Positions 1-10,293 of a DNA stretch of 64,000 nt are shown here, in pieces. A program made the position numbers and the translations under genes. This DNA comes from an uncultured Schlesneria sp. (GTDB lineage: Bacteria > Planctomycetota > Planctomycetia > Planctomycetales > Planctomycetaceae), in contig CAIQIR010000010.1 in NCBI GenBank assembly GCA_903871875.1, positions 30,015 to 94,014 on the forward strand, given 5' to 3'. The notes under the pieces are model-generated. The model ran no database searches and was not told where the DNA came from. It was given only the letters and a program-made list of their open reading frames with translations. Positions within the stretch are counted from its first letter, which is position 1. Every line of letters starts with the position of its first letter.

Positions 1-1258
1 GGCCGATTTGATCGTGCAATTCGCGAGCAAGATGGCGACGCTCGGTCTCTTGGGTCGTGATGAGTTGCCGAGAGAGCGATTCCAGGCGTTGACGGCTGGT
101 CTGCAATTCTTCTTCAATTTGTTTGCGTTCGGTGATGTCGATGAACATCGATAAGATGCAGTCTTGTCCATCAAATGTCAGTCGTTCAATTGACCTCAGA
201 GCGTGGCCGATCGTGCCGTCTTTACGACGAAACGCAAACTCGTCGCTTCTGATTGATCCCTGTTGCTTGATCTTATGAATCAGCTTTTCTCGATCATCCA
301 GCGTTGGCCAATAGCCGAGATCGACCGCATTCCGACCGATCACGTCTTCTCGGCGGCACCTTCCGATTTCACAGCAAACGTCATTCAGCTCGAGGAGTTT
401 CCCTTCCTCGATTGTCGTAATACATATTCCGACAGGGCTGGAATTGAAGACCGTCGCCAGACGCTGCTCAGTTGCCTTCAACCGCTCTTCTGCCTGTTTG
501 CGTTCGCTGATGTCACGGACGAACGCAAAATTGATTTCCTGGCCGCCGATGTGAACATAGTTCGCGTTGACTTCGATAGGAAACACGCGGCCATCCTTGG
601 TGCGGTGTCGGGATTCGAGTGTGATGGTGCCAGACCGTTTCAGCTCTTCGAAGTGTTGTTCCCACAAGCCCGGGCGGTAATGTGGTTCCACATCCAGATC
701 AAACACCGTCAGGCCCAGCATTTCCTCTTGGGAATATCCGCGATCGAAACAGGCCGCGATATTCGCATAAAGGATCCGTCCCTCACGGTTAACCCAGAAA
801 ATACTGTCGCCCGCGTGGTCGACGCTCAATCGCATCATTTGCAGTGATTGCTCAACGCGTTTGCGTTCAGTCATATCGCGAAAAATGCCTTGAATGACTT
901 TTTGGGAGCCAATTGTCGTGACCGACGGAGCAATCGATACCGGGACTCGCTGACCGTCTTTTCGAAGGACCTCCGCTTCAATCGGGGTTCGCACATCTGA
1001 CGTCGTATGCTGACGGAATAATTCTCGGTATCGTTGGGTTTCGTCAGGAGGGTGCAGGAAACTTTGGGGCTGTCCGACGATCTCGTCGCGTTCGCGTCCG
1101 AGCAGTGTTTGAGCGGCAAGATTGCAGTCGATCAGCAGTCCGGTCTCGGCATCCGCCAAGAAAATGGCGTCGTTGGCTCCCTCAAATAGAAGCTGAAAGC
1201 GAGCTTCGCTCTCGTTTAACGCGACGTTGGCTTGTTGGTGTTCTTTGTGATCCTGCAT
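1..1258 (-). CDS. PAS-domain sensor histidine kinase, HisKA_3 (NarL) type; C-terminal part beyond the left edge
   Basis: Translating the minus strand from an ATG at 1258 gives about 419 residues without a stop to the window edge. At least three PAS domains follow one another: LLFEGANDAIFLADAETG near the start, LQMMRLSVDHAGDSIFWVN after a PAC-type ERKRVEQ linker, then another. The last visible residues are ERRHLARELHDQIG, the phospho-acceptor box of HisKA_3 kinases, which normally pair with NarL/LuxR-type regulators. The ATPase domain and any neighbouring regulator lie outside the window. No membrane segment is seen, so it should be a cytoplasmic redox, gas or ligand sensor. An AGGAAG ribosome site lies about 11 bases before the ATG. 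Family assignment is firm; the signal is unknown. Confidence 0.9.
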   Translation of the reverse strand, partial: MQDHKEHQQANVALNESEARFQLLFEGANDAIFLADAETGLLIDCNLAAQTLLGRERDEIVGQPQSFLHPPDETQRYRELFRQHTTSDVRTPIEAEVLRKDGQRVPVSIAPSVTTIGSQKVIQGIFRDMTERKRVEQSLQMMRLSVDHAGDSIFWVNREGRILYANIAACFDRGYSQEEMLGLTVFDLDVEPHYRPGLWEQHFEELKRSGTITLESRHRTKDGRVFPIEVNANYVHIGGQEINFAFVRDISERKQAEERLKATEQRLATVFNSSPVGICITTIEEGKLLELNDVCCEIGRCRREDVIGRNAVDLGYWPTLDDREKLIHKIKQQGSIRSDEFAFRRKDGTIGHALRSIERLTFDGQDCILSMFIDITERKQIEEELQTSRQRLESLSRQLITTQETERRHLARELHDQIG

Positions 1259-1785
1259 CGGTGCCGACTTCCTGAGGAGGTTTCCGAAAATTGGCATTTC
1301 AGGTGTCGGGACCACGACTGTCCGACGACCGCCGTGCATGCCAGCTTTTTCCACGCTTCGGCTCGTATGTCTTGAACTTCAAAATCGCGGCGATCTGATC
1401 CCGGACTCATCCGTGCAGAGAATAGCGTCTGCAAGTCTTAGGGGCTCACTGGATTCCGCCGAAAACTAAGCAATCCACGTCGCGGATGTGGTTTACCACG
1501 GTCTTCGGGGGGGGCTAGCGTGAGGAATGCACTGCCAGAGTCAATCTGCGAATTCGCTCTCAGGGAATTCCTGAGGCTCCGATCGACGGACCAGGAAAAT
1601 CCTAAGGAAATTGGTGCGTTATGACACGAGCCAAACCGTCGATACTGAACACAACGGCAGTTCGGTCACCCAAGATTGAACCGTGGAGTAGAAGCGAGTT
1701 TCTTCGAGTCGATCTTCCACCCTCTGTTGCGATGTGTTCTGTCAATCTCTCGCGCATGGTTGCGCCACATTGAAAGTCTTCCACT
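1259..1785. other. Intergenic stretch between divergent sensor genes
   Basis: About 530 bases separate the minus-strand histidine kinase from the plus-strand chemoreceptor. It must hold both promoters. Only short open frames with implausible composition are present. I could not recognise a -24/-12 element or a clear repeat here. Confidence 0.5.
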
Positions 1786-3864
1786 ATGTCAATCCTATCG
1801 CTTCGTCGTTCAACGGCTCTGTCGAACGATCAACAAGGAGCTTCATCCAAGTCCGATATGAAAGCGGATGGCGTTCGTGAGCAGCAGTTCGATGACTACG
1901 CCGGACAAGTGGCGGCGATCAACAAATCGCAAGCGGTGATCGAGTTCAATCTGGACGGTACGATCATCACGGCCAATGACAACTTCCTGAAGACGCTCGG
2001 TTATTCGCTCGACGAAATCAAAGGTAAGCACCATAGCATTTTTGTCGAGCCATCGTACCAGCGAAGTGAGGAGTACCGGCAATTCTGGAGTAGCCTGAAC
2101 GAAGGCAAATACCAGGCGGCCGAATACAAGCGAATCGGCAAGGGGCACAAAGAGGTTTGGATTCAAGCCAGCTACAATCCCATCTTCGATCGCGCAGGCA
2201 AGCTGTACAAAGTCGTGAAGTTCGCCACCGATGTCACGGCCATCGTCAACCAACGGATTGTCAACCTGCGGTATGAGGGCATGACCGACAATTCCCCCAT
2301 CAATACGATGTTTGCCGACAAAGACTTCGTGATTCGATACATGAATCAGGCCTCGATCGAAACTTTAAAGAAGCTGCAAGCTTACCTTCCCATACGAGTG
2401 GAAGATTTCATTGGCCAGAATATCGACATCTTCCACAAGAACCCCAGCTATCAACGCAAGATCCTGGTCGATCCCAAGAATCTACCGCGTCAGGCAATCA
2501 TTGATGTGGGCCCGGAAAAATTAGATCTGCTCGTCAGCCCCATTTACAGCCAAGACAGTATTAATGGAGTGGAACGTCAATATCTGGGGGCGATGGTTAC
2601 CTGGTCGATCGTCACGGAAAAACTTCGAGTCCAGACGGTCATGACTCGTTCGAACGCGATGATGGATCAGATGCCCGCAGCGATGTTCGCCGATAAGGAC
2701 CTCAACATTCAGTTCATGAATGAGGCCGCGGCATTGACGCTCAAAAAACTTCAACAATTCTTACCGGTTGCGGTCGAGAAGATGGTCGGGCAGAACATCG
2801 ATGTCTTCCACAAGAATCCCGCCTATCAGCGTGGGATTCTGAGCGATCCGAAGAATCTGCCGCGCGTGACAAATATCACGGTGGGAACCGAAACGCTCGC
2901 CCTGAAGATCAGTCCTGTGCATGACGGAGACAAACATCTGGGCTCGATGGTGACGTGGGAAATTGTCACTGAAAAACTGGCACAGGAAAAACGCGAGAAG
3001 GAGATGTCCGCGAATATGAAGTCGGTTCTCGATCGCGTCGCTCAGAGCTCGTCGACGATGGCGGCGGCGGCCGAGGAGTTGTCTGCGGTCAGCGTTCAGA
3101 TGACTGGCAACGCCGAAGAAACGTCGATTCAAGCCGGTGTCGTTTCTGCGGCTTCCGAACAAGTCAGCAAGAACACGCAGACAGTGGCCACGGGAATCGA
3201 GGAGATGAGCGCCAGCATCAAAGAGATCGCTAAGAATGCGACCGATGCAGCGAAAGTCGCTACGTCCGCCGTCAAAGTGGCGGAGACGACGAATATCACG
3301 ATTGGCAAGTTGGGTGAGTCGAGTGCGGAAATCGGGAAAGTCATTAAGGTTATCACTTCCATTGCACAGCAGACAAATCTGCTGGCTTTGAACGCCACGA
3401 TCGAAGCGGCTCGGGCGGGCGAAGCGGGCAAGGGGTTTGCCGTTGTCGCCAATGAAGTCAAAGAACTGGCCAAGGAAACCGCTAAGGCAACGGAAGACAT
3501 CAGCCAGAAGATTGAAGCGATTCAGAGAGACACGCAAGGCGCCGTCTCGGCGATTGCCGAAATTAGTCTCGTCATCAATCAAATCAATGATATTTCAAAT
3601 ACCATTGCCAGTGCTGTGGAAGAGCAAACGGCAACGACGAACGAGATCAGCCGCAACGTTGCGGAATCGTCAAGGGGGACCAGTGAGATTTCCCAGAATA
3701 TCACTTCGGTCGCTCAAGCCGCCAAGAGTACGACGGCGGGGGCCAATAACAGTAAACAAGCTGCCGAAGAGCTTTCTCGTATGGCTGCCGATTTGCAGTT
3801 GCTTGTCAGCGAATTTCAATCGGCAGATCTATCTGGCAAGTCTGGACGAAAGGTCTCAAACTAA
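1786..3864 (+). CDS. Soluble methyl-accepting chemotaxis protein with three PAS domains
   Basis: A 692-residue protein. An N-terminal PAS domain lies at about 42-155 ([18 protein letters not shown]). Two closely similar PAS-like repeats follow at about 165-275 and 290-400; both carry MFADKD, the segment FHKNP(S/A)YQR and DPKNLPR, so they look like an internal duplication. The C-terminal receptor signalling domain at about 410-680 has the hairpin tip around [21 protein letters not shown] (from residue 526), where CheA and CheW bind. There is no membrane segment, so it is a cytoplasmic receptor. No che genes lie nearby. The Shine-Dalgarno is weak and a second ATG at 1858 is possible. A strong terminator follows the stop codon. 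Confidence 0.95.
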   Translation: MSILSLRRSTALSNDQQGASSKSDMKADGVREQQFDDYAGQVAAINKSQAVIEFNLDGTIITANDNFLKTLGYSLDEIKGKHHSIFVEPSYQRSEEYRQFWSSLNEGKYQAAEYKRIGKGHKEVWIQASYNPIFDRAGKLYKVVKFATDVTAIVNQRIVNLRYEGMTDNSPINTMFADKDFVIRYMNQASIETLKKLQAYLPIRVEDFIGQNIDIFHKNPSYQRKILVDPKNLPRQAIIDVGPEKLDLLVSPIYSQDSINGVERQYLGAMVTWSIVTEKLRVQTVMTRSNAMMDQMPAAMFADKDLNIQFMNEAAALTLKKLQQFLPVAVEKMVGQNIDVFHKNPAYQRGILSDPKNLPRVTNITVGTETLALKISPVHDGDKHLGSMVTWEIVTEKLAQEKREKEMSANMKSVLDRVAQSSSTMAAAAEELSAVSVQMTGNAEETSIQAGVVSAASEQVSKNTQTVATGIEEMSASIKEIAKNATDAAKVATSAVKVAETTNITIGKLGESSAEIGKVIKVITSIAQQTNLLALNATIEAARAGEAGKGFAVVANEVKELAKETAKATEDISQKIEAIQRDTQGAVSAIAEISLVINQINDISNTIASAVEEQTATTNEISRNVAESSRGTSEISQNITSVAQAAKSTTAGANNSKQAAEELSRMAADLQLLVSEFQSADLSGKSGRKVSN

Positions 3865-3908
3865 TACCCAGAAGTGTAGTGTCATCTGTCAGGAAGTCAT
3901 TGGATGAC

Positions 3909-3976
3909 AGCCCGATTCCATGACGTACCTTGCGACGTGGGGTCGATCGTTGGGGGCGTGGAATCGGGCTCTTTTT
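3909..3976 (+). terminator. Rho-independent terminator of the chemoreceptor gene
   Basis: A perfect 12-bp inverted repeat (AGCCCGATTCCA at 3909-3920, its complement at 3959-3970) is followed by CTTTTT. The loop is long, 38 bases. The site also decides the start of the next gene, because an in-frame ATG at 3918-3920 lies inside this stem. Confidence 0.8.
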
Positions 3977-4006
3977 GATCCTGCGATAGCGTCAGGAGTG
4001 ATCGTA

Positions 4007-4621
4007 ATGGCCGAAGTCAAACGTCAGCACGAACCGGGAAATAATCTCAAGACAGATTCCATTCGTGACGCAATCGATGTGTCGCGTCGATCGGCAGAGT
4101 CAATCGGACGTGTGGCAGAGCTGAAACGTGCGCTGTACTTCAGTCTGGGGTTGGTCTGTGTCGGACTTGCGGCATTGGGAGCGTTGTTACCGCTGCTCCC
4201 CACGACTCCCTTTCTGATCCTCGCAAGTAGCTTCTTCGTGAAATCAAGTCCGGCGTGGGAGGCGTGGCTATTACGCACACCGGTTTGGGGATCGATGCTT
4301 CGTGATTGGAACACTCATCACGCCGTGCGACCGCGCACGAAACGACTGGCTTTTCTGGTTATCGTGTTGTCGATCGTTGTCAGCATGATCGCAAGCCAAT
4401 TCTCGTGGCCGCTGACGATGTTGTTGTTCGGTCTGGCAGCGATTGGTCTGATCGTCGTTTGGCGACTTCCCGTCATTTGTATCGAAGCACCAATGCCACG
4501 CGATCTCGCCGCGATCAAAGATCATTCGCTTGCTCGATTCGCCCGACAGCTGTCCTCCGCGAATTCACTCGGACGAAAGGGCGGCCGGTCATCCAAAACT
4601 CTTCCCGCTGGCCTGCGATAA
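4007..4621 (+). CDS. DUF454 (YbaN-like) inner-membrane protein
   Basis: This 204-residue protein has the DUF454 core at about 40-150: a helix with LGALLPLLPTTPFLILASSFF, then WEAWLLRTPVWGSMLRDW and two further membrane helices (FLVIVLSIVVSMIAS and MLLFGLAAIGLIVVW). The family is widespread and its function is unknown. The ATG at 4007 has a good AGGAG eight bases upstream. A longer frame reaches back to 3920 but runs through the preceding terminator, so I reject that start. The first 40 residues are hydrophilic and probably cytoplasmic, and the C-terminal 50 residues are basic and likely disordered. Confidence 0.85.
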   Translation: MAEVKRQHEPGNNLKTDSIRDAIDVSRRSAESIGRVAELKRALYFSLGLVCVGLAALGALLPLLPTTPFLILASSFFVKSSPAWEAWLLRTPVWGSMLRDWNTHHAVRPRTKRLAFLVIVLSIVVSMIASQFSWPLTMLLFGLAAIGLIVVWRLPVICIEAPMPRDLAAIKDHSLARFARQLSSANSLGRKGGRSSKTLPAGLR

Positions 4622-5162
4622 ACCTGGAAGATGCCGATAACAGAAATGTCGACTCGGCTTGTCGTTTCCAAATGCCGGTGTTTGACACCATCGGACTTCG
4701 TCGCCTTTTTTCGAATTCCCACTGATCGATGATCGGGATCTGCACTTTGCTCTCTTCTCCCCTCGGGGGCGTCGTCAGACAGATCGGCATGAACAGAAGT
4801 CATCCTCCCGTCCGGTCTGCCTAGAGGCTGCTGCAAGATCACCGGAGTCGGTTCGTGCCGTTCTTCCGACGGCTATTTTTATTCTTTTGGTGTCACCCAC
4901 CGATTCGTCTCGCTGAGTCGTCCGCCGCTCGCGATTGCAAGTTGCTACGTGAGAGTCGCAGCGCGTCCGGCCCGGTGACGGAAGCGTCTTGCGCTGGTCC
5001 ACTCAACCCGCGGTATCACGAAGCAATTCTTGCCCTCCCCGAAAAATGAAAGGAGTACTATGCTCACTCGGAATGCATTCAGGATGGATTGGACACTCGG
5101 GAATGGTTGTTGACGGAGATGCGACGTTGGCAACCGCGGAATAGGGACAATAAGGAACGCAA
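4622..5162. other. Intergenic stretch, no convincing gene
   Basis: About 540 bases between DUF454 and the LOG gene. A short hairpin with a T-run at 4857-4880 is listed separately. The short open frames on both strands show no family features. Confidence 0.5.
4857..4880 (+). terminator. Possible short terminator
   Basis: A 5-bp stem GCCGT/ACGGC with a seven-base loop is followed by TATTTTT. It is weak by stem length and lies 235 bases beyond the DUF454 stop codon. Confidence 0.3.
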
Positions 5163-5969
5163 ATGGGACAGGAAGCCGAATCCAATAACCAATCGATTGA
5201 ACCTGTACCGGTTGAACCGGCCAAGTCCCGAACCGATTGGGGTAAAGGGGCACCGAAATCGGAAGTTGAGAGATTTCTTCGCGGGCCGCAGCCCCGCGGT
5301 TTTGAGTTGGACCGGGCCACGCGGATTTTTTGGGAACTTCTCAAAGGGTTTCGCGCTTTGCACTTTGTCGGCCCCTGTGTCACGGTCTTTGGTTCGGCCC
5401 GATTCACTGAGGATCAGCCGTATTACCAGCTGGCCCGAAAAGTTGGTTCGTGCATTGCCGCGGCCGGATTCACAGTGATGACTGGCGGTGGGCCGGGCAT
5501 TATGGAAGCGGCGAATCGAGGAGCGAAAGACGCCGACGGTTATTCTGTGGGATGCAATATCGAACTGGAACACGAACAACGACCTAACCCGTATCTGGAT
5601 CGCTGGATTACGTTCCGTCATTTCTCGATACGTAAGATGATGCTGGTCAAATACTCCTATGCATTCATCGCGTTGCCTGGCGGCTTTGGCACGCTTGACG
5701 AGATCTTTGAGCTAGCCACTCTGATTCAGACGCATAAAGCCTTGGACATGCCTCTGGTTCTGATGGGCAAGGAATACTGGCAGCCACTGCTCGATTTCCT
5801 GCGCGATCGTCTGTTGGCCGCGAAAACAATCGACTCGGTTGATATCGACCGTATTCTGGTCATTGATTGTCCGAACGAGGCGGTGGACACCATCACTAAA
5901 ATCGTCATGAGTCGCTTTGGGTTGACCTACGGCCCCCGCTTCAAGCCACGATGGTGGCTGGGAGAGTAG
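5163..5969 (+). CDS. LOG-family protein (TIGR00730, nucleotide 5'-monophosphate phosphoribohydrolase-like)
   Basis: A 268-residue protein with a Rossmann-like fold. It carries both family signatures: GGGPGIMEAANRGA at about 108-121 and PGGFGTLDE at 172-180, where the glutamate and threonine shape the active site. Characterised members release the base from cytokinin or purine/pyrimidine nucleotide monophosphates; older annotations call the family lysine decarboxylase, which is wrong. The start has AAGGA a few bases upstream. The first 45 residues are a polar extension not needed for the fold. The gene converges on the SYLF gene. Confidence 0.92.
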   Translation: MGQEAESNNQSIEPVPVEPAKSRTDWGKGAPKSEVERFLRGPQPRGFELDRATRIFWELLKGFRALHFVGPCVTVFGSARFTEDQPYYQLARKVGSCIAAAGFTVMTGGGPGIMEAANRGAKDADGYSVGCNIELEHEQRPNPYLDRWITFRHFSIRKMMLVKYSYAFIALPGGFGTLDEIFELATLIQTHKALDMPLVLMGKEYWQPLLDFLRDRLLAAKTIDSVDIDRILVIDCPNEAVDTITKIVMSRFGLTYGPRFKPRWWLGE

Positions 5970-6360
5970 TGACGCAACGGATGGTTCGACAATTGTCGTG
6001 ACTTCGCCGTGAGGAATGATTCTTGAGGCGGACGAAGATACGACCCGGTGCGGCTGAAGATGTCGGTCGAGCCAGCCGCCACGAGCAAACGCGGCGGGAC
6101 GACAATCATTCACGTCGCGCCGACATATTCAGGTCGTTAAGCCAAAGCCTTTATCACCTCAGACAGGGCCACCCACAAGTTCCAGATCGGCGATCATGGC
6201 CTCGGATCGGCATTGGAGTTGACTGCATTGCAGAATCGGGCAACATCCATCAAGTCTGTCGTCGGCGTCGAACTCGGTGTGAAAAAGTGGTGGGCCCCAA
6301 GTCGAGTCGATCACTCGACGGCTTGTGGCCCACCCCAAAGATTAGTCAGCACAGGTCGTG
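5970..6360. other. Convergent intergenic region with a strong hairpin
   Basis: About 390 bases between the convergent LOG and SYLF genes. The only clear element is the hairpin at 6290-6333, described separately. No credible coding frame. Confidence 0.5.
6282..6333 (-). terminator. Terminator of the SYLF gene
   Basis: A nested hairpin pairs GTGGGCC (6290-6296) with GGCCCAC (6327-6333), CAAG with CTTG, and TCGAGT with ACTCGA around a five-base loop. On the minus strand it is followed by ACCACTTTTTC, so it fits a Rho-independent terminator for the minus-strand gene ending at 6361. It lacks a T-run on the plus side. Confidence 0.7.
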
Positions 6361-7383
6361 CTAGTTGCGGTGCAACGTTACCGGGGGTGACGGCAACTGA
6401 AGTGTCGATCGGGTGTCCGCGATCGCCTGTGCATATTCCCGCAAGCGTTCGTAAGTGATTTGAAACTCTTCGCTTTTGGCCAAACGTCGATATTCGACCG
6501 AGCTATTGACGTGAGCGAAATGTTCTAAGGCGAGCCCCATTGACTCTGATGACGGGTAAGTGCCCGGCAGACGGAGCTCTTTTGGCAGGGCCAAGTAGGA
6601 TTGCCATTCAGGGCTCAGAATCATTTGCAGTTGTTCTGAACTTCGATTCAGTGATCGTCGCAAGCCTTCAATTAGTCTCGGCGAAATCACCGGAAGGGGA
6701 ATTTCAGTCGAGGCGAGCGTTGATGCACGTCGAGGCGTCAATTCCGCCATGAAGTGACGCAGTTCACCGGCTGACGCTGGCACTCGTCGTGGCAAGGCAC
6801 CCGTTGGTGAACCATAATAGAGAATGTGTGCTTCATGATCGATTTCCAGTGCCGTACCGTCGAGTGAAACACCGACAAACAGCCCTCGGCTTCGTGAATA
6901 CGACAAGATTTCCGACCGCAATGTCGAATCAGTGCCTGCAGCGGCTTCCCGACCGACCGGACCGGCCGTCACCGAAGCATCGACCCCAACGGTGAATTTG
7001 CCTCTCATAAGACCTTCCACGCCCTTACGAGTCGTGAAGACCAGTACCACGTCGGTCCCTTGAATGCCGGCTTGCCAGCCGACACTGCCACCCGTCAGGG
7101 TGATGAATTGCGGCAAACTCCACTCGCCATCGAGATCTCGGACCATGACCACACCGTGGCCACGACGGGCGCCGGCGACAAATCCGATTTTGATCACATT
7201 CGGAACGATGACGATGCCTTGGGCCTCGTCCAACAGTCGATGCGGAATTTGTTTGGCCGGGATGGCCATCAATTCGCTCAAAACCTGTTCCGACTCCATG
7301 ATCGTCTCGGTCGTACCGTTGGCCAATAGCGCCGACGACATCGCCAAACAAATCGTGATTGCCGGAATCAAATACCTACACAT
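6361..7383 (-). CDS. Exported SYLF-domain (Ysc84-like) lipid-binding protein
   Basis: A 340-residue protein starting MCRYLIPAITICLAMSSALL, a signal peptide. The SYLF domain covers about 35-210: GIVIVPNVIKIGFVAGARRG, SLPQFITLTGGSVGWQAGIQ, FTVGVDASVTAGPVGREA and a final GLFVGVSLDG. SYLF domains bind phosphoinositide-type or other membrane lipids in eukaryotes; in bacteria the role is unknown. The C-terminal 120 residues match nothing I recognise. The ATG at 7383 has GGAG seven bases upstream; an ATG eight codons earlier lacks a ribosome site. It appears monocistronic. Confidence 0.9.
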   Translation of the reverse strand: MCRYLIPAITICLAMSSALLANGTTETIMESEQVLSELMAIPAKQIPHRLLDEAQGIVIVPNVIKIGFVAGARRGHGVVMVRDLDGEWSLPQFITLTGGSVGWQAGIQGTDVVLVFTTRKGVEGLMRGKFTVGVDASVTAGPVGREAAAGTDSTLRSEILSYSRSRGLFVGVSLDGTALEIDHEAHILYYGSPTGALPRRVPASAGELRHFMAELTPRRASTLASTEIPLPVISPRLIEGLRRSLNRSSEQLQMILSPEWQSYLALPKELRLPGTYPSSESMGLALEHFAHVNSSVEYRRLAKSEEFQITYERLREYAQAIADTRSTLQLPSPPVTLHRN

Positions 7384-7621
7384 AATCGAACTCCATTTCT
7401 TGATCATAAAAACGATTTGGTTACTTCAACCACACATCCAATCTCCGGCGACCGGCCGAAGCCGAGGGATGAGCACCTGCCGAATTTGGTCCTGTGCTCA
7501 ATCTCAAGTTTCCTTTGTCCTGCTTGCTCAAGCGGTGTTCCGCACCAGGGGCATCATTTTCCACAATCTCTCGTTCGACAAACTGGCTTCGAACATTATT
7601 TTCGGGAACGACCGCGTCAAT

Positions 7622-8650
7622 TCAGAGGTTCCACCCAGACTCTTCACGTATTCTCAGCATCGTTTCCAAAACCGTATTCCAGATCTGTGGATTTTCGAGT
7701 GTTCCATTGGGCCACAAGCTGCCATCCCAGCAGATATGGTGGATATTGCGATCGGTGGCTTCCTTGAGCCAAAATCCGGCGGCCTTTACGAGATCGAGCT
7801 TGCCCTTGGGATCGTCCACCAGGCAATGTCGTGCCGTTCGATCGTAAGAACCTGTTCCGGACTCGGTGCCATCGGTTTGTGACACCTGCAGATCGATTGT
7901 CCAGGGGCGAAGAGCGTCCGTCATCGTGGTGTAGGCGTCGTCGAATTCGGTTGTTGAATATCCCTCATTCAACGGAGATCCTTCCGGATCGTGGGCTCCG
8001 ATCAAATAAAGATAGCTGTGAGCCAGATCGGCTTGGAATCCAACTGCTCCCGGCATATCGACCTGTTCGAGAAGATCGAGCATGGTCCTCCATGTCTGCA
8101 TACCAGCGCGACTGACGTCACCTTCGACAGCGAGACGTTCCCCATGGGCGGCAGCGACGATGCCCGCTTCGCGAAATGTGGACACGATCCGTTCCGTGTG
8201 AACTGTCGGGTCTTCGAAGTAGTGAGCGGTACTGTCGGCTGAATCAATCTTGATGATGCCGTACTTTCGAACGCCATGCCGGTTAAAGGCCGCTGCGATT
8301 CGACACGCTTTTTCCACCGCGAGGACAAACTTCGCTCGTTGCTGTGGGCCGCCCATCGAGCTGCCGCCAGTCATCCCTGGCGAGACGGGACACACCAGCG
8401 AGCCAACGGCCAAACCTTCATCAGCGATCTTATCGGCAATACGCTTGACGTCCGCATCGCTCATATCGAGGTTCCCATGCGGATGGGACAGGATCAGGTC
8501 CACGCCATCGAATCGTCTTCCATCGACGTACGCCCGCTTCGTCATTCCCAGCATGTGATCAAGCGAAACGTACGGCTCCGTTCCCGTGGCTCCTTTTCCG
8601 AGGACGCCAGGCCACATCGCGTTGTGCAGCCTGGGAAATTTATTACTCAT
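7622..8650 (-). CDS. Xylose-isomerase-like TIM-barrel protein
   Basis: A 342-residue protein starting MSNKFPRLHNAMWPGVLG. Its pattern of beta strands with buried acidic residues and repeated histidines (GVDLILSHPHGNLD, KYGIIKIDSADS, AAAHGERLAVEGD, GFQADLAHSYLY, HHICWDGSLW) fits the sugar-phosphate isomerase/epimerase superfamily, which uses a divalent metal. The substrate is not evident. The start has GGAG eight bases upstream; a longer frame to 8704 does not. It lies downstream of the aldolase gene in the same direction but 489 bases away, so co-transcription is uncertain. Confidence 0.75.
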   Translation of the reverse strand: MSNKFPRLHNAMWPGVLGKGATGTEPYVSLDHMLGMTKRAYVDGRRFDGVDLILSHPHGNLDMSDADVKRIADKIADEGLAVGSLVCPVSPGMTGGSSMGGPQQRAKFVLAVEKACRIAAAFNRHGVRKYGIIKIDSADSTAHYFEDPTVHTERIVSTFREAGIVAAAHGERLAVEGDVSRAGMQTWRTMLDLLEQVDMPGAVGFQADLAHSYLYLIGAHDPEGSPLNEGYSTTEFDDAYTTMTDALRPWTIDLQVSQTDGTESGTGSYDRTARHCLVDDPKGKLDLVKAAGFWLKEATDRNIHHICWDGSLWPNGTLENPQIWNTVLETMLRIREESGWNL

Positions 8651-9139
8651 AATGGTCACTCCGTAACGACGGTGGACGTCGACAGCCGCGGTTCTATCAC
8701 CCACTTGCCGTGGTGGCAGGGCCGGCTCAAGCTCTTCATTGATTCAAGTGTGCATCACAGGTAGTGTGAATGCGTTTGCGTTGCTGAGAAATGGATAATG
8801 CAGGTTCCATTCCACGATTCGCCCAAGCATTGGAGATATTGCAAAAACGCCAATTTCACTCAATTCTTCCGGCAGAAAAGAGCTCATCAGCAGCGTGCCG
8901 ATATCGAGAAATGAGGTCGATTGAGAAGTATCCCTTCGCATCATCGCGGCAGGGCTATCAGAATGAGACTAACTGTCAGATCAGAGGAAGGATCCGTTGG
9001 ACTCGTTTGGCCGAGAATTCGCCAACTGGCATGATTTCGCCACGTGTCGGCGTCGAATTTCCCGTTTTAGTGGAGTTATTCTGCGGCGGACCGACCCGAG
9101 ATCGCGGGACTTCGTCGTATCGGCGAGACCAATTCCTCT
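8651..9139. other. Intergenic stretch with a weak tandem TGG-N-CCA element
   Basis: About 490 bases between the aldolase stop and the TIM-barrel start. It contains two boxes resembling the enhancer described elsewhere (9008-9042), but I could not find a convincing -24/-12 promoter at the matching distance. No credible gene. Confidence 0.45.
9008..9042 (-). promoter_or_regulatory. Weak match to the tandem enhancer element
   Basis: TGGCCGAGAATTCGCCA at 9008-9024 is TGG-N11-CCA. Two bases later comes TGGCATGATTTCGCCA, one base shorter. The box layout (19 bp from TGG to TGG) equals that of the strong elements. No good sigma-54 promoter is found 115-130 bp away, so function is uncertain. Confidence 0.35.
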
Positions 9140-10156
9140 TTAGCGTTCCATGTCCGGCAAATAGGCTCCCCGCATGGCCAAGCTGTTCAGTCGAGCCCGC
9201 TTGAGTAGCGCTTGCTGAGTCGCCGCACCGTTGTCCGATTTTCCCTGCCAGGCTCGCAGTGCTGGTTGCTGCAATGCACGACCGAATGAGATGCTGAGAT
9301 TCCAGGGGCAGCGATCACGATGGAGATTGATGGCATTCAGGTTGGCCGTCGATTCTTCAGGTTCCTGGCCTCCGGAAAGGAAATTGATACTTGGCACGGC
9401 AGCGGGAACGGCTCTGGTGAGAACCGTGTGGGTTGCCGTCGCAATGACATCGGGGCGAGCCTTCGGCTGCTCGGTGCCTGGTAGCACCATGTTCGTTTTC
9501 AACAGCATTAGTTCCAGGGCTACGTGATGACGAAGGAGGGCCGCGAACACGGAGTGAAGTACAGCCTCGGTGACTTCAGCACAGCGTTCAATGTTGTGGC
9601 GCCCGTCCATCAGGACTTCAGGCTCCACAATTGGTACAAGACCCTCTTCCTGGCAGATCGCGGCATAACGGGCCAGAGCATCCGCATTGGCTTCGAGGCC
9701 GAAAGAACTGGGGTTCTGGTCCGTGATCGTATACACCTCACGCCATTTGGCGAAACGGGCGCCTTGATCGCGGTACGTTTGCAGTCGCTGGGCCAAGCCG
9801 TCCAGTCCTTCAGTGATCTGATCGCCAGGGCACAATGCGAGAGGAATCTTTCCCTTGTCGACTTTGACGCCGGGGACAATTCGCTGTTCCCAGGCAATTG
9901 CGGGAAGAGGAATTCCAGCCGGTGTCCTTTGTGACAGCGTCTCTTCGAAGAAGATGGCGCCGCCAATGTATTCACCGAGTCCTGGCGTGGTGAGCAGTAG
10001 CGAACGATAAGCGCGCCGGTTTTCTTCGGTCGATTCCACTCCGATGGCTTTAAATCGCTTGGCGATCGTCGGCGCACTTTCATCGATGGCGAGGATTCCT
10101 CGGCCATCATGAATCAAGTCTTTGATCGTCGTTTGCAACTGGTCTAAGTTGCGCAT
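9140..10156 (-). CDS. Class I fructose-bisphosphate aldolase
   Basis: A 338-residue aldolase of the animal/plant-type class I fold. It cleaves fructose 1,6-bisphosphate to dihydroxyacetone phosphate and glyceraldehyde 3-phosphate by a Schiff base and needs no metal. Visible catalytic features are AIDES (Asp25), the ARFAKWR lysine (Lys137), IVEPE (Glu near 178-180) and the Schiff-base lysine in ELMLLKTNMV (Lys220). The ATG at 10156 has GAGGAG six bases upstream; a TTG two codons earlier overlaps that site. A sigma-54 promoter with a tandem enhancer lies 140-260 bp upstream, which links glycolysis to the stress regulon. Confidence 0.97.
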   Translation of the reverse strand: MRNLDQLQTTIKDLIHDGRGILAIDESAPTIAKRFKAIGVESTEENRRAYRSLLLTTPGLGEYIGGAIFFEETLSQRTPAGIPLPAIAWEQRIVPGVKVDKGKIPLALCPGDQITEGLDGLAQRLQTYRDQGARFAKWREVYTITDQNPSSFGLEANADALARYAAICQEEGLVPIVEPEVLMDGRHNIERCAEVTEAVLHSVFAALLRHHVALELMLLKTNMVLPGTEQPKARPDVIATATHTVLTRAVPAAVPSINFLSGGQEPEESTANLNAINLHRDRCPWNLSISFGRALQQPALRAWQGKSDNGAATQQALLKRARLNSLAMRGAYLPDMER

Positions 10157-10293
10157 TGTCAACTCCTCGCTGGTGACTCGATGACAGAAGTTTCATGGCA
10201 CGGTCAGAACCCACAAGAATCGACGATTGACAGTCGCGACGAAGCCTCACGCCGTGCATGTTGGGAAATGGGTCGATCAGCTACGGCCTTCAA

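Noticed and set aside
2761..3582. Open frame of 273 codons on the minus strand
   Set aside because: It lies entirely opposite the well-supported chemoreceptor signalling domain and is arginine/aspartate-rich with no domain; a shadow frame.
7064..7882. Open frame of 272 codons on the plus strand
   Set aside because: It spans the antisense of the SYLF gene and part of the TIM-barrel gene; no coherent domain.
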